Source: an uncultured Lachnospiraceae bacterium
GTDB taxonomy: Bacteria; Bacillota; Clostridia; Lachnospirales; Lachnospiraceae
NCBI GenBank assembly: GCA_910585605.1
Contig: CAJUFL010000010.1
Span: forward strand, 1 to 64,000
Direction: 5' to 3'
Length of the DNA stretch: 64,000 nucleotides
This document shows positions 8,461-17,904 of the stretch, in pieces. The notes beneath the pieces were generated by a model. That model had not been told where the DNA came from. It saw only the letters and a list, made by a program, of their open reading frames with translations, and did no database searches. Each line of letters begins with the position of its first letter. The stretch's first letter is position 1. The position numbers were made by a program, and so were the translations under genes.

Positions 8461-9393
8461 GTGGATGCAAACATTCAGGTAATAGGAGTAGATAATGGCA
8501 ATTCGCAGCATAAGACAAGGCATACCTGCTTTACGACAGGGATTGCACTTGTAGATGGCAAGCCAATCGTCTATGACAACATTTTAGATTATAACGGTAA
8601 ATGCTACCGTATCGGTGGCGACAGAATCAAGGTGCAGGATGATAAAGTCTGCAATGAGAATTTTTATATGCTGACACTTGCTTCAATAGCAAGGGAACTG
8701 ATTGCGAGAGGAGAAGATGCTTTAAGGAAGAATCATATCGTACTTGCAGTTGGGCTTCCGATAGGAAGATACAGTGCAGAGAAAAAAGCGTTTCGCAATT
8801 ATCTCTTGAAGAACCATATGGTCCGTTTCCGTTATGAGAAAAAGGAATTTGTTATCTTCATAGAGGATGTTCTTGTTTATCCGCAATGTTACGGTGCGAT
8901 TGTAGACAGACTACCGGAAATGAGTGGTCAGGAAATCGTGGTCGATATCGGTTCATGGACGATTGATATCATGAAAGTGATAGATAGGGTTCCGGATCAG
9001 GCGACCATAGCGACAGATCCGAACGGTATCATCACCTGTATGAGGAGAATTCAGGAGGTATGCGTAGCCCAGACAAACGAGAAGATTGACGAATATATGA
9101 TTCGTGAGTTTATCACTAAGGGCGATGTCAGACTGGATCAGGAGTTTGTGGATATTATGGTTAATGAGCTTACCGGGTACACGAAGGGAATTTTTAGGAA
9201 GCTCGCAGAGAGAGGTGTCAATGTAAGGACTACACCGATTACCTTTGTTGGAGGTGGAGCAGTTCTCATGAAGAGGTATGCCGGGATCGATCAGAAGAAT
9301 GTATCCTATGTGGAGGATGTAAAGGCAAATGCAATCGGATATGAGATGTTGGCGAGTCTCTATCTGAACGCACAGAAGAAAAAGGAAGTGTAG
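8461..9393 (+). CDS. parM: ParM/StbA-like actin-type segregation ATPase
   Basis: This 310-aa protein is actin-like. Phosphate-1 is VIGVDNGNSQHKT near residue 10, phosphate-2 is VVDIGSWTIDIMKV near 160 and the adenosine motif is TFVGGGAVLMKRY near 260. ParM proteins form ATP-driven filaments that push DNA molecules apart. I start at GTG 8461 because GGAGG ends 8 bases before it and the upstream gene stops at 8459; ATG 8446 is an alternative. The next gene has the features of the DNA-binding adaptor ParR. In an integrative element the pair probably stabilises the excised circular form during its brief independent replication. Confidence 0.85.
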   Translation: MDANIQVIGVDNGNSQHKTRHTCFTTGIALVDGKPIVYDNILDYNGKCYRIGGDRIKVQDDKVCNENFYMLTLASIARELIARGEDALRKNHIVLAVGLPIGRYSAEKKAFRNYLLKNHMVRFRYEKKEFVIFIEDVLVYPQCYGAIVDRLPEMSGQEIVVDIGSWTIDIMKVIDRVPDQATIATDPNGIITCMRRIQEVCVAQTNEKIDEYMIREFITKGDVRLDQEFVDIMVNELTGYTKGIFRKLAERGVNVRTTPITFVGGGAVLMKRYAGIDQKNVSYVEDVKANAIGYEMLASLYLNAQKKKEV

Positions 9394-9402
9394 GTGATAT
9401 GA

Positions 9403-9867
9403 ATGGGAGATTGCTTGCATTTTTCTTTGAGATTTAATTACGATAACCCTAAACATCGTAAAATCATAGACACTTTAGATGGGCTTGACAAACGGGAGTA
9501 TGCTTCTAAAACAAGCTTTATCATAACAGCACTGGAGCAGTATATTGACTGGATTGCCTTGGAAGAGGCAGGAAAGAAAGTACGGGAAAGTCATAGGCTT
9601 AAGCTTGGTGAGGTTGTTACCTGGGTAGAACTGGACGAAACGCTAAAGTCGCTAAAAGCAGAATTAAAATCTGAGATGTATGAGCAGTTTTTCCAGTATA
9701 TCAGTAGATCACAAACTCAGATAAAGCAGCAGATGGTAGAAAGCATTACAAATGCCGAAGCGTATCCTGAACAGAAGGCAACGGAGGATTCGACAGATAT
9801 TGCTGATGATCTAAGCAAATATGAGGGGGTCATGGAGAGTGTCTTAAGCTGGAGCGAGGATGAATGA
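9403..9867 (+). CDS. parR: ParR-like centromere-binding protein
   Basis: This 154-aa protein has an N-terminal ribbon-helix-helix-like segment. A strand with the pattern LHFSLRF comes first and is followed by HRKIIDTLDGL and KTSFIITALEQYI helices, as in ParR-type adaptors that bind centromere repeats and cap ParM filaments. The C-terminal half is acidic and helical and could contact the filament. It sits 9 bp after parM and is followed by a terminator at 9971-10003. The cognate centromere is not proven. Candidates are the structured region upstream of the operon and the GGATTAAA array at 17693-17882. Confidence 0.7.
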   Translation: MGDCLHFSLRFNYDNPKHRKIIDTLDGLDKREYASKTSFIITALEQYIDWIALEEAGKKVRESHRLKLGEVVTWVELDETLKSLKAELKSEMYEQFFQYISRSQTQIKQQMVESITNAEAYPEQKATEDSTDIADDLSKYEGVMESVLSWSEDE

Positions 9868-9876
9868 GGGGAGGTG

Positions 9877-9936
9877 ATGAAGATGCAGCGGTTTGCAAGG
9901 CTGGTAACATATCAGTTTTATCTGATGGCAATGTAA
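9877..9936 (+). CDS. 19-aa small ORF after parR
   Basis: MKMQRFARLVTYQFYLMAM is preceded by a good GGGGAGGTG site and lies 9 bp after the parR stop, before the operon terminator. It is hydrophobic and basic, so a small membrane peptide or a fortuitous frame are both possible. Confidence 0.3.
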   Translation: MKMQRFARLVTYQFYLMAM

Positions 9937-9970
9937 CAATTTAATAATCAATCTGAATATCGGATTTAGG

Positions 9971-10003
9971 AAAAGGTATGCCATGTTTGGTGTGCCTTTT
10001 TCT
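9971..10003 (+). terminator. Terminator of the parMR operon
   Basis: AAAAGGTATGCC pairs with GGTGTGCCTTTTT (with G-U pairs), followed by TTTTTCTTT. Confidence 0.75.
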
Positions 10004-10045
10004 TTATAGTCGAACAGATTGAGGCATGAAAAAAAGGAGGTTCAA

Positions 10046-13000
10046 ATGAACAAGATTAGACGAAGTTTAGCCCTGTTCATGGCGGTGGTGCTTTCTGTCA
10101 GTACATTCGGGCAGGCAGGCATGGTCGCTTTTGCAGCAGAGGCGGGCACAGATGGCAAAGAGGAGATATCACTTTATGATAAGGATGTCAGGACAGACCT
10201 TGATGCGGACGAGGTTGTGACGGCAGAGGATATCAATGTGCTGATTGACTCAGATTATGATGTAACAGATGTTAAGGACGGTATCAGTTTTGATGATACC
10301 AAAGTCTCGGTTGCCTATGCGGAGGATATGGGAAATTTTGACCTGTCTAAGGCTGGCAGATATGATACTTATTATCTGGTCGAGCCATTAAGCGGAAAGA
10401 AAGCATATCTGATACACAGAACCGTGACGGTGGATAAACCGGAGGCTACGGAAAAACCTAAAAATGACGGTACGAAGGAGGAAGGGGATGGCGACTCTGA
10501 TGATGAGCCTGAGCCGATAGTCGGTGATGAAAGAAAACCTGATGAGCTGCCGCTTTCCGAGGGAGAACTTGAAAATATCCAGAGCAGCACGGCTACTTTC
10601 AGTATCATTCTTGATGACGATCAGGATGCTGAGCTTATCGAGGAAGGGATTGATCCGGAAACAGGAGCTACAGACGAGGATTTCAAGGAAGATGGATCCG
10701 AAGATGTGAGCCTGCTTGACAAGGTGGGCAATCTTTTTGCAAAAGCCGTGGATGTTGTATTTCCTGCTACGGTAGTCTATGCAGCGGAGAGCAAGGACAA
10801 GATGAAGGTATCCTATTCCGGTTATGCGGGTTACTGCGGTCACAGGACAGGAATCAAATATATCTCCGAAGAGGGAGATTACTACAAACATCTTGTATAC
10901 TGTATGGATATGAAGAAGAATACCACCAGCGGCACAGTAACGGCAGGAGGAAAGATCAAGGCAAAGATAACATTCTGTCTTGTCAACGGTGCGAGGACGC
11001 TCGGAGGCAAGTGCCATACTTCCAAGTATTCATCCGGTACGGCTGCGGCAGATTATTTTATTACAAGTGCGGCTATTCATGTCCTGAACGGTGAGGTGAA
11101 GCTTTCTTATTATAACGATGGAAGCGGCGTGTATAAGAACATCGAGCAGATGGTAAATGATGCCAAGAATCTTGATAAGTCAAAGTATAATACTGAAACA
11201 GGTCTTACCAAGAGCATCACCTATACCATAAGCCCGGCAAAGACAGAGTGGAAGGATATGGGTGACGGTCTTTACAGAACAACAGATAAGTTTGTTCGTT
11301 CTAAAAGCGGCACGATAACGGATGTCAAGTACCAGATCAAAGGTGCTCCGTCAGGTCTTACCGTGGGAGAATTAAAGACAGACTCCAGCGAGATTGAAGA
11401 TGACAGTGACCTGAAAAAATACGATATCTGTGTGGCACAGACGGATGCGGACAAGGCATCATCCAACTTTTACCTTTTCTGTAACGAAGAGGCGATGGAC
11501 AAGATCAATGAAGCGGACAGTGTTATCAAGGTGGTCGCAAAAGCGTATTCTGATGAAAAGGGTGGGCGTAAGTGGACACCTACTGTTGTGTCGCAGCAAA
11601 AGATTACCTTTTTGGAGGATTTTAATACTTTATCTGCAAAGGCAACGGTAAAAGTGACTTCTAAGTTCAAGCTTGGGTCTATCTCCATCAAGAAGATTGA
11701 CAAGAACACGGGCGATCCGGTTGATGGTGCTACTTACTATATGTATGAGGATGCTGACTGCGATGAGTTCCTCTGCGAGTTAAAGGGAAAAGGCGGCGGT
11801 TATTATGCATCCGGTGTGGAGGCACTGACGCAGGATAAGTATTATCTGGTGGAGATGGAAAGTCCTGACGGGTATCAGCTTGACGAGACAGTGCATGAAG
11901 TTGCCGTGTCACAGTTTACCATATACGATGGTGACGGAAAGGTAATTCAGCAGGGGAAGGATTTTATCCACGAGGAAGAGTCTGAGTATGTCGGAGTAAT
12001 GATTGGAAAGAAGGATACCTTTACAGGAAAAGAGATCACTACGGCAGGATTTGCAGTATTCAATGATGAAGCCTGCACAAAGAGGACTATAGTGGAAGCA
12101 GGAAAAGATGATACGGAAGTTCCGGTATTTCACTATGACGAGGATATAGGGGCAGCTGTGTCGGCAGGCTTTAAGAAAACGCAGAGCACCTATTATGTGA
12201 AAGAGGTTGAGATACCTGACGGATATTCCGGTCTTAATACGGTCTGGGAAGTACAGCCGGATAATGGTGAGACGTTCTATAAGGATGTGACGAATACTCC
12301 GATCCGATGTGATGTGACTGCAAAGAAGAAGCAGAAAAAAGAGGGTCTGATGGGAGATGCGACACTCGTCGGTGCAACTTACGGTCTTTATGCCGCAGAG
12401 GATATCAAATATCCTGATGGTTCAGGAACAGTCACATACAATGCGTCTGATCCGATCAGGTCTGATAAGGGCACTGATTTTAAGTTCAGTGATGTGACTG
12501 CCACAAAGGATGCCCTGCTTGCAACGGTAAAGACGGATGCCAATACAGAGTTTTCCTTCAGTAACCTGTATTATGGCAATTATTATATCAAAGAGATCGA
12601 GCCGAGCGTAGGATGTCTTTTAGATGCCACGGTATATGACCTGAAATTCAGGGAGGCTAAGGACACACATTCGGATATATCCTTAAAGCAGGATGTATTT
12701 GAGGATGTGATAAAGCAGCCGTTTGAGATCATCAAGGTGTCAACAGATGGTGATACTGGAGAGACGGACAAAGTGCAGGGGGCTGAGTTCACGGTCAAAC
12801 TCATATCAGAGATTGATGCGAAAGGCTGGGATGAAGCCGCAACTTATGACACCCTTGTGACCGATGAAAAGGGATATGCAAGATCTGTGGAACTTCCCTT
12901 TGGTGAGTATCTGGTCAAAGAGACAAAAGTACCGAAAGACCTCTACAAGACAGATGATTTTACGGTAAAGATCACGGAAGATTCAAGGGAGCCGCAGGTA

Positions 13001-14947
13001 TGGCGTACATTGAATGATGCACCATTTATGTCCTACATCCGCATCGTAAAGAAAGATGCGGAAAGCGGCGAAACGGTCCTTTTATCCGGAGTGACCTTCA
13101 AGATACGGAAAGGGCATTCGGAACAGTCAAAAGCTGCTGATGCAGGAACCGGGAGTTCGGCAGATGCCGGGGGTACGAACGATTTTTCTTATGTCGAACA
13201 GAAGGTGGGAGACAAAAAGATATCTGAGTTCATTACCGATAAGACAGGAACCGTCACTACGCCTTTGAAACTCAAATATGGGGATTATGAGGTGGTGGAG
13301 ATCAAAGCTCCCGACGGATATCTGCTCACAGATGAGCCAAAGCCTTTCACGGTAACAAAAGAGGGTGCAGTACAGGTCCTTGAGGACGAGGATGGAGATC
13401 CTGTAATCACGGTAGAGATGGAGGATAAGCCTGTCAAGGGAAGCGTCAGCATCAAAAAGTCTGGTGAAGTCCTTGTCTCAGCGGAGTATGATACGATCAT
13501 AGACCGTATCTTTACGATGGTCACGGGAGATAACAGAAGCGTGAGATTCAAGTATGAGGAACAGCCTTTAGCCGGAGCAAAGTATGAACTTATCGCAGAT
13601 GAGGATATCTTTACGCCGGACCATCAAAAAGCTGCGGAAGGGGACGGAAGGAAGATAGCCGTCTATCATGATATTCCGGTAGTCAGCGGTGCTGCGGTGG
13701 CGACTCTGGTCACAGATGATAAAGGAGAGGCAAGCGTGGACGGGCTTCCCCTTGGAAAGTATCATTTGGCCGAGGTGGAGGCTCCACATGGCTATGTTCT
13801 TGATGAAACAGCCAGAGAGATAGAGCTTACTTACAAAGATGACCATACGGAAGTCGTGTATGAGAATGCGGAGTTTGTGGATGCCAGAGTCAAAACAGAA
13901 CTGTCTCTTGTAAAGAAGAATTCCGTGAATGAGATTCCTGTAGAGGGCGCAACCTATGGTGTTTATGCCACGGAGGATATCTTAGGCAGGGATGACACAG
14001 TGCTTGTTGAAGCGGATTCGCTGATTCAGTCGGCAAAGACCGATGAAAATGGCGTGGCGAATTTTGATGCCGACCTGCCTATAGGAATGTATTATGTCAA
14101 GGAGATCGAGACGGCACCGGGGTATCTGGTAGACGAAAGTGAGTATGAGGTTGACTTCACATATCAGGATCCGAAAATAGCACTTCTTACAAAAGAGATA
14201 GCGGTAGAGGAAACACCGATCATTGTTGAAATCTCAAAGAGTGATATTACGACCGGAAAAGAGCTTCCCGGTGCAAAACTGGAGATTCTTGACAAGAACG
14301 GTGAGACTTTTGCGGCATGGACTACAGACGGAAAGCCATATACCATCAATGCGATCCCGGCAGGAGATTATACCTTGAGGGAGACGACTTCTCCTTATGG
14401 ATACCAGATTGCGGAGGAAGTACCGTTTACGGTAGAGGAGACAGGAGAAATCCAGAAGGTGGCGATGTCTGATGAGCGTGTGCTTGGCAGGATCCGCATT
14501 TTTAAGACGGACGACTCTACCAAGAAGCCGCTTGCAGGGGCAGAGTTTGAAGTCAGGGATGAGAAAGGCAAGGTGCTTGCAAAGCTCACTTCCGACAAAG
14601 ACGGCGAAGCGGTCACGAAGCCTGTGCCAATCGGCAGCTATAAGGAAGACGGCACATTTGACAAAGACCTTCACTATTATGTGGTAGAAGTGGAAGCTCC
14701 GGATGGGTATATTCTTGATGATAAGAAGCATGATATCGTATTGCAATATGATGATGATCCACCGGAGTTTGTGGAATACACATTAAATGTGAAGAATCAA
14801 CCGGATAAGCCGGACAAACCGAGGCTGCCGCAGACAGGCGGGGATTTCAATCCCTGGGTATTTGCAGGAGTCGGGGCAGGAATACTGATCGGTGCAGCTG
14901 TCTACTATTTCAGGAGACGGAAGAGATTTCCCAAAATAACAAAATAA
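10046..14947 (+). CDS. Giant wall-anchored adhesin: thioester domain plus SpaA repeats
   Basis: This 1633-aa surface protein has a signal peptide (about 1-31) and an acidic Pro/Glu-rich region (about 130-190). A Cys-containing domain at about 250-400 resembles thioester adhesion domains (YCGHRTG, then HLVYCMD). About nine SpaA-type Ig-like repeats with the GA.Y.LY...T...G...L..G.Y.VKE...P.GY.LD pattern follow from about 545 to 1590. The end is an LPQTG sorting signal at 1594-1598, a membrane helix and Arg-rich tail. Such modules form isopeptide-stabilised stalks with a thioester tip that can bind host surfaces. ATG 10046 follows AAAGGAGG; a longer frame lacks a site. The element carries its own sortase at 40548. 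It is likely an aggregation or mating-pair adhesin. Confidence 0.88.
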   Translation: MNKIRRSLALFMAVVLSVSTFGQAGMVAFAAEAGTDGKEEISLYDKDVRTDLDADEVVTAEDINVLIDSDYDVTDVKDGISFDDTKVSVAYAEDMGNFDLSKAGRYDTYYLVEPLSGKKAYLIHRTVTVDKPEATEKPKNDGTKEEGDGDSDDEPEPIVGDERKPDELPLSEGELENIQSSTATFSIILDDDQDAELIEEGIDPETGATDEDFKEDGSEDVSLLDKVGNLFAKAVDVVFPATVVYAAESKDKMKVSYSGYAGYCGHRTGIKYISEEGDYYKHLVYCMDMKKNTTSGTVTAGGKIKAKITFCLVNGARTLGGKCHTSKYSSGTAAADYFITSAAIHVLNGEVKLSYYNDGSGVYKNIEQMVNDAKNLDKSKYNTETGLTKSITYTISPAKTEWKDMGDGLYRTTDKFVRSKSGTITDVKYQIKGAPSGLTVGELKTDSSEIEDDSDLKKYDICVAQTDADKASSNFYLFCNEEAMDKINEADSVIKVVAKAYSDEKGGRKWTPTVVSQQKITFLEDFNTLSAKATVKVTSKFKLGSISIKKIDKNTGDPVDGATYYMYEDADCDEFLCELKGKGGGYYASGVEALTQDKYYLVEMESPDGYQLDETVHEVAVSQFTIYDGDGKVIQQGKDFIHEEESEYVGVMIGKKDTFTGKEITTAGFAVFNDEACTKRTIVEAGKDDTEVPVFHYDEDIGAAVSAGFKKTQSTYYVKEVEIPDGYSGLNTVWEVQPDNGETFYKDVTNTPIRCDVTAKKKQKKEGLMGDATLVGATYGLYAAEDIKYPDGSGTVTYNASDPIRSDKGTDFKFSDVTATKDALLATVKTDANTEFSFSNLYYGNYYIKEIEPSVGCLLDATVYDLKFREAKDTHSDISLKQDVFEDVIKQPFEIIKVSTDGDTGETDKVQGAEFTVKLISEIDAKGWDEAATYDTLVTDEKGYARSVELPFGEYLVKETKVPKDLYKTDDFTVKITEDSREPQVWRTLNDAPFMSYIRIVKKDAESGETVLLSGVTFKIRKGHSEQSKAADAGTGSSADAGGTNDFSYVEQKVGDKKISEFITDKTGTVTTPLKLKYGDYEVVEIKAPDGYLLTDEPKPFTVTKEGAVQVLEDEDGDPVITVEMEDKPVKGSVSIKKSGEVLVSAEYDTIIDRIFTMVTGDNRSVRFKYEEQPLAGAKYELIADEDIFTPDHQKAAEGDGRKIAVYHDIPVVSGAAVATLVTDDKGEASVDGLPLGKYHLAEVEAPHGYVLDETAREIELTYKDDHTEVVYENAEFVDARVKTELSLVKKNSVNEIPVEGATYGVYATEDILGRDDTVLVEADSLIQSAKTDENGVANFDADLPIGMYYVKEIETAPGYLVDESEYEVDFTYQDPKIALLTKEIAVEETPIIVEISKSDITTGKELPGAKLEILDKNGETFAAWTTDGKPYTINAIPAGDYTLRETTSPYGYQIAEEVPFTVEETGEIQKVAMSDERVLGRIRIFKTDDSTKKPLAGAEFEVRDEKGKVLAKLTSDKDGEAVTKPVPIGSYKEDGTFDKDLHYYVVEVEAPDGYILDDKKHDIVLQYDDDPPEFVEYTLNVKNQPDKPDKPRLPQTGGDFNPWVFAGVGAGILIGAAVYYFRRRKRFPKITK

Positions 14948-14959
14948 TGTAACTGTTGA

Positions 14960-15029
14960 GAAGAGAAGCTGATTACTCAGACTTCTCTATTTTTATGCCA
15001 CTGTGCAGGGAATAAGCCCTGCGGTGGCT
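14960..15029 (+). terminator. Terminator plus second hairpin between adhesin and DUF5688 gene
   Basis: AGAGAAG (14962-14968) pairs with CTTCTCT (14982-14988), followed by ATTTTTAT. A second hairpin, CCAC-GCAGGG/CCCTGC-GGTGG (about 14999-15029), stands just before the ribosome-binding site of the next gene. Confidence 0.65.
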
Positions 15030-15054
15030 TGATTTTTAAGGAGGAATTTTTATC

Positions 15055-16053
15055 ATGATGGATTACACAATGTTTAAGGAACTGGTGAATGACAGGTTCA
15101 TGGACTATATGCCGGAGGAGTATAAGAAGGGAAGGGTGTCCATAAATAAGGTCAATAAGATCAACGGCAGCAAGGACGGACTTAGCATTTATCAGGAGAA
15201 TGACAAAGGTGCTCCCACAATCTACGTGGACGATATGTATGAGAAGTTCAAGCACAATGATGACCTGGAGGCTACACTAAAGGAGTTTGCAGACATTTAT
15301 GTTAAGGCAGTAGAGAAGATGCCTCCGATTCCTATCAGTCTGCTTGAAGACGGTGCAAAGGATAAGATCTATATGGTGATCATCAACACGGAATCCAATA
15401 AGGATATATTAAAAGACGCACCACACAGGGAGGTCAATGATACATCGGTCATTTATCGAATTATGGTAAGTGATGACGAGAAAGGGATCGGAAGTGCCCT
15501 TATCACGAACTATATCGCAGAGGAGATGGGCATGAATGAGGAACAGCTTTTCAAACTTGCTGCCGAGAACACACCGAAGCTGTTCCCGCCTGTAGTAAAA
15601 CCGATGTCACAGGTCATCTTCGGTATGCTGACTGAAAACGGTGGAATGCCGAAGGATGTAGCCGAGCAGGTAGTTGACGGTATGAAGGGCGAGAATGAGC
15701 TTATGTGGATCATTACCAACAATAAAGGTGTGTCCGGTGCCGTCAATATGATTTTTGAGAAGAACCTGCACGAGCTTTCCAAGGGCATGGGAGATGACCT
15801 TTATATTCTTCCATCGTCTATCCATGAGGTGATAGCAGTACCTGCAAGCATGGGCGATCCTGAAGAACTGGCAGAGATGGTACTTCAGGTCAATACCGAT
15901 GTAGTGGATGTTTCAGAGAGACTTTCCAATCAGGTCTATCACTATGACAGGGATGCAAGGAAGCTTTCCATGGCTACGGATACTCCGAACAAAAGTATCT
16001 TAAATGCCGTGGCAGAGGTGGAGCTTGTCTATGACAAGGAGCAGAAACGCTAG
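15055..16053 (+). CDS. DUF5688 family protein
   Basis: This 332-aa soluble protein matches the DUF5688 pattern known from conjugative elements of Clostridia: an N-terminal YxxFKELVNDRF-like helix, a central VIN...N.DILKDAPHREVNDTSVIYRI region and a C-terminal SSIHEVIAVPAS segment. The function is unknown. AAGGAGG precedes the start by 10 bases; a second ATG at 15058 is possible. It begins the accessory group DUF5688 - small ORF - RadC - Toprim that leads to the transfer origin region. It has no membrane segments or catalytic motif that I can name. Confidence 0.7.
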   Translation: MMDYTMFKELVNDRFMDYMPEEYKKGRVSINKVNKINGSKDGLSIYQENDKGAPTIYVDDMYEKFKHNDDLEATLKEFADIYVKAVEKMPPIPISLLEDGAKDKIYMVIINTESNKDILKDAPHREVNDTSVIYRIMVSDDEKGIGSALITNYIAEEMGMNEEQLFKLAAENTPKLFPPVVKPMSQVIFGMLTENGGMPKDVAEQVVDGMKGENELMWIITNNKGVSGAVNMIFEKNLHELSKGMGDDLYILPSSIHEVIAVPASMGDPEELAEMVLQVNTDVVDVSERLSNQVYHYDRDARKLSMATDTPNKSILNAVAEVELVYDKEQKR

Positions 16054-16064
16054 GAGGTGCTTGG

Positions 16065-16193
16065 ATGGAGGAAGTGATTGAAATTGATGATATCAATGCA
16101 CTCGTCGAAATGATCACGGACATCCCCGATGGTGTGATGCTTGAGGTGGAACTCGGAGAGGAGGATGCAGATGATAGGAGAGAGGGCGTTTAA
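16065..16193 (+). CDS. 42-aa acidic small protein
   Basis: MEEVIEIDDINALVEMITDIP... reads through to TAA 16191-16193, with TAGGAGGTG just before the start. It is strongly acidic. Its 3' end overlaps the start of the RadC-like gene (16171) by 23 bases in another frame, which suggests translational coupling. No family is recognised. Confidence 0.55.
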   Translation: MEEVIEIDDINALVEMITDIPDGVMLEVELGEEDADDRREGV

Positions 16194-16788
16194 GCTTGAA
16201 GTTGTCAGCATCCGTCTTGTAAAGGATGCACCGGTGTTTTCAAAGACAAAGATCACTACTCCGGAAACAGCAATAGAAGCGCTCGGAAATGTGATGTCTG
16301 ATCTGGACAGGGAAGTGGTTGCGGTCATCAATCTGAAAACGGACGGTACACCGATCAATGTGAACTTTGCGAGTGTAGGCACGATCAACGGTGCGCTTGC
16401 AGAGCCGAGGGAACTTTTAAAATCAAGCATACTTTCCAATGCAGCGAATGTCATCATCGTCCACAACCATCCATCGGGGAATCTTGAGCCGTCTAAGACG
16501 GATATATCACTGACACACAGACTGGTGGAGGTATTCTCGCTTATGGGGATACCTCTGCTGGATCATGTGATTGTAGGTGGTGATAACAAGGAATTTTACA
16601 GTATGCACGAGAAAGGCACAGTTGTGTTTGATAACCATGTGGTATATTCAAGTATTCTCGACACACTGAAATTTCAGAGGGTTGCTGAAGAAGTGCCAAA
16701 GGGAATCGTCGCTGCGGATTGGAGAAAGGAGACACTTGGCTATGGGAATGTTCACGAAGAGCGAGCTAGAGATGGCAAAAAGCGTTGA
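16171..16788 (+). CDS. RadC-like JAB/MPN-domain protein
   Basis: This 205-aa protein belongs to the RadC/YeeS group. The metal-binding JAMM motif VHNHPSGN...SKTD is at about residues 100-115, preceded by VAVINLKTDG and followed by LLDHVIVGG. RadC proteins of mobile elements are presumed metal-dependent hydrolases or DNA-associated factors, and the exact reaction is unsettled. I chose ATG 16171, 6 bases after GGAGAGGAGG; an ATG at 16165 is in frame. The C-terminus overlaps the Toprim gene by 47 bases. It sits in the pre-oriT accessory region. Confidence 0.8.
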   Translation: MIGERAFKLEVVSIRLVKDAPVFSKTKITTPETAIEALGNVMSDLDREVVAVINLKTDGTPINVNFASVGTINGALAEPRELLKSSILSNAANVIIVHNHPSGNLEPSKTDISLTHRLVEVFSLMGIPLLDHVIVGGDNKEFYSMHEKGTVVFDNHVVYSSILDTLKFQRVAEEVPKGIVAADWRKETLGYGNVHEERARDGKKR

Positions 16789-17689
16789 CTTAAAAGCCGT
16801 GGCATCCTCAATGGGATTTACCGTGAAGCGGATAGGCAGCCTATACACGATAAAGGAAATGGATTCAATACGGATTTATCCGGATAACCATTGGTACAGA
16901 TGGTCTGGAAAGTCTGCCACAGGGATTACCGGAGGAAGCCAGATAGATTTTATGATGGAGTTTGGCGGCATGGATATCGGGGAAGCCGTGGCATATCTCC
17001 TTGACTTTTCAGGGCAGGGAAGAAATGTGACAGTAAGAACAGAAGGCAAGGTTTCTTCCGTAAAGAAAGAACATAAGCCATTTTCACTTCCGCCTTCTTC
17101 GTCGAACAATCTGAGGATAATGAAGTATCTTACGGAAGAGAGAAGGCTTTCAGAGGAGACGGTCATGTGGTTTATCGACAGGAAGCTGATCTACGAATCA
17201 GAGCCTTATCACAATATTGTCTTTATCGGCTATGACAAAGAGGGCAGGGCAAGATTTGCCAGCATGAGAGGGATATATGACCATGATGGAAAGGCTTTTA
17301 AGTGTGATGTGGCAGGGAATGATAAGAGATTTGCTTTCCATGTGGAGGCTGACAGTGATACGGTTCTTGTCTTTGAGGCAGCCATTGACCTGATGAGTTA
17401 TTTTGAGATGCATCATAGACCACAGGTTCATATGATCGCACTCGGTATGACGGCAGACAATCCGCTGAGGCAATACCTTGATGACCATGCAGGAATCAGT
17501 AACATAGGGTTCTGTCTGGATAATGATGAACCGGGCAGGACTGCTGCATACAAGCTTGCAGAAAAGTATATCAGGCTTGGATATCGGACAGACATATCGT
17601 TTCCAATCGACGGATGTAAGGATTATAACGAACAGATATGTTCAATAAAAAAGGCGGTGATTTCTTCAGAAAAGAGGAAAGGCAGATGA
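16742..17689 (+). CDS. DUF3991/Toprim primase-like protein
   Basis: This 315-aa protein has an N-terminal zinc-free primase-like domain (DUF3991, HWYRWSGKSATG.TGGSQIDF near residues 45-70) and a C-terminal Toprim fold. Toprim motifs are visible as VFEAAIDLMSY (catalytic Glu) at about 210 and FCLDNDEPGR (DxD type) at about 258. Such proteins are thought to prime the transferred strand or support element replication. ATG 16742 follows AAAGGAGA; upstream frame to 16682 overlaps RadC without a site. It ends immediately before the GGATTAAA array and the putative oriT, a fitting place for a replication or transfer-priming protein. Confidence 0.8.
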   Translation: MGMFTKSELEMAKSVDLKAVASSMGFTVKRIGSLYTIKEMDSIRIYPDNHWYRWSGKSATGITGGSQIDFMMEFGGMDIGEAVAYLLDFSGQGRNVTVRTEGKVSSVKKEHKPFSLPPSSSNNLRIMKYLTEERRLSEETVMWFIDRKLIYESEPYHNIVFIGYDKEGRARFASMRGIYDHDGKAFKCDVAGNDKRFAFHVEADSDTVLVFEAAIDLMSYFEMHHRPQVHMIALGMTADNPLRQYLDDHAGISNIGFCLDNDEPGRTAAYKLAEKYIRLGYRTDISFPIDGCKDYNEQICSIKKAVISSEKRKGR

Positions 17690-17692
17690 TAT

Positions 17693-17882
17693 GGATTAAA
17701 CTTTTAATCCAGCAGGCTGATTTGGATTAAAACATTCAGCCATTTAGTAATAATTTGGATTAAAATATTAAGTCTCATTTTTCGGTCTTCTTTGTGATAT
17801 GGATTAAACTTTTAATCAAAGTGTCAATTTTGGATTAAAATATTCAGCCAAATGTCGATTTTCTGGATTAAACTTTTAATCC
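17693..17882. repeat. Phased GGATTAAA array (iteron or operator-like)
   Basis: Six GGATTAAA sites start at 17693, 17724, 17756, 17801, 17832 and 17865. Three are palindromes: GGATTAAACTTTTAATCC at 17693 and 17865, and a version ending AATCA at 17801. The others are half-sites followed by A(C/T)ATT(C/A)AG. Four of the five spacings are 31-33 bp, close to three helical turns, and one is 45. The array fills the gap between the Toprim gene and the oriT-like segment. It is likely a multi-subunit protein binding site such as a relaxosome, partition or replication initiator site. Confidence 0.85.
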
Positions 17883-17904
17883 AAGTAGATTTTTAGAGTT
17901 TAAT

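Noticed and set aside
10372..14746. Several antisense frames inside the adhesin gene
   Set aside because: They are shadows caused by the repeated acidic SpaA code; no start signals.
17693..17882. CRISPR array
   Set aside because: The repeats are short, partly palindromic and half-sites, with no constant-length unique spacers of CRISPR type and no cas genes.
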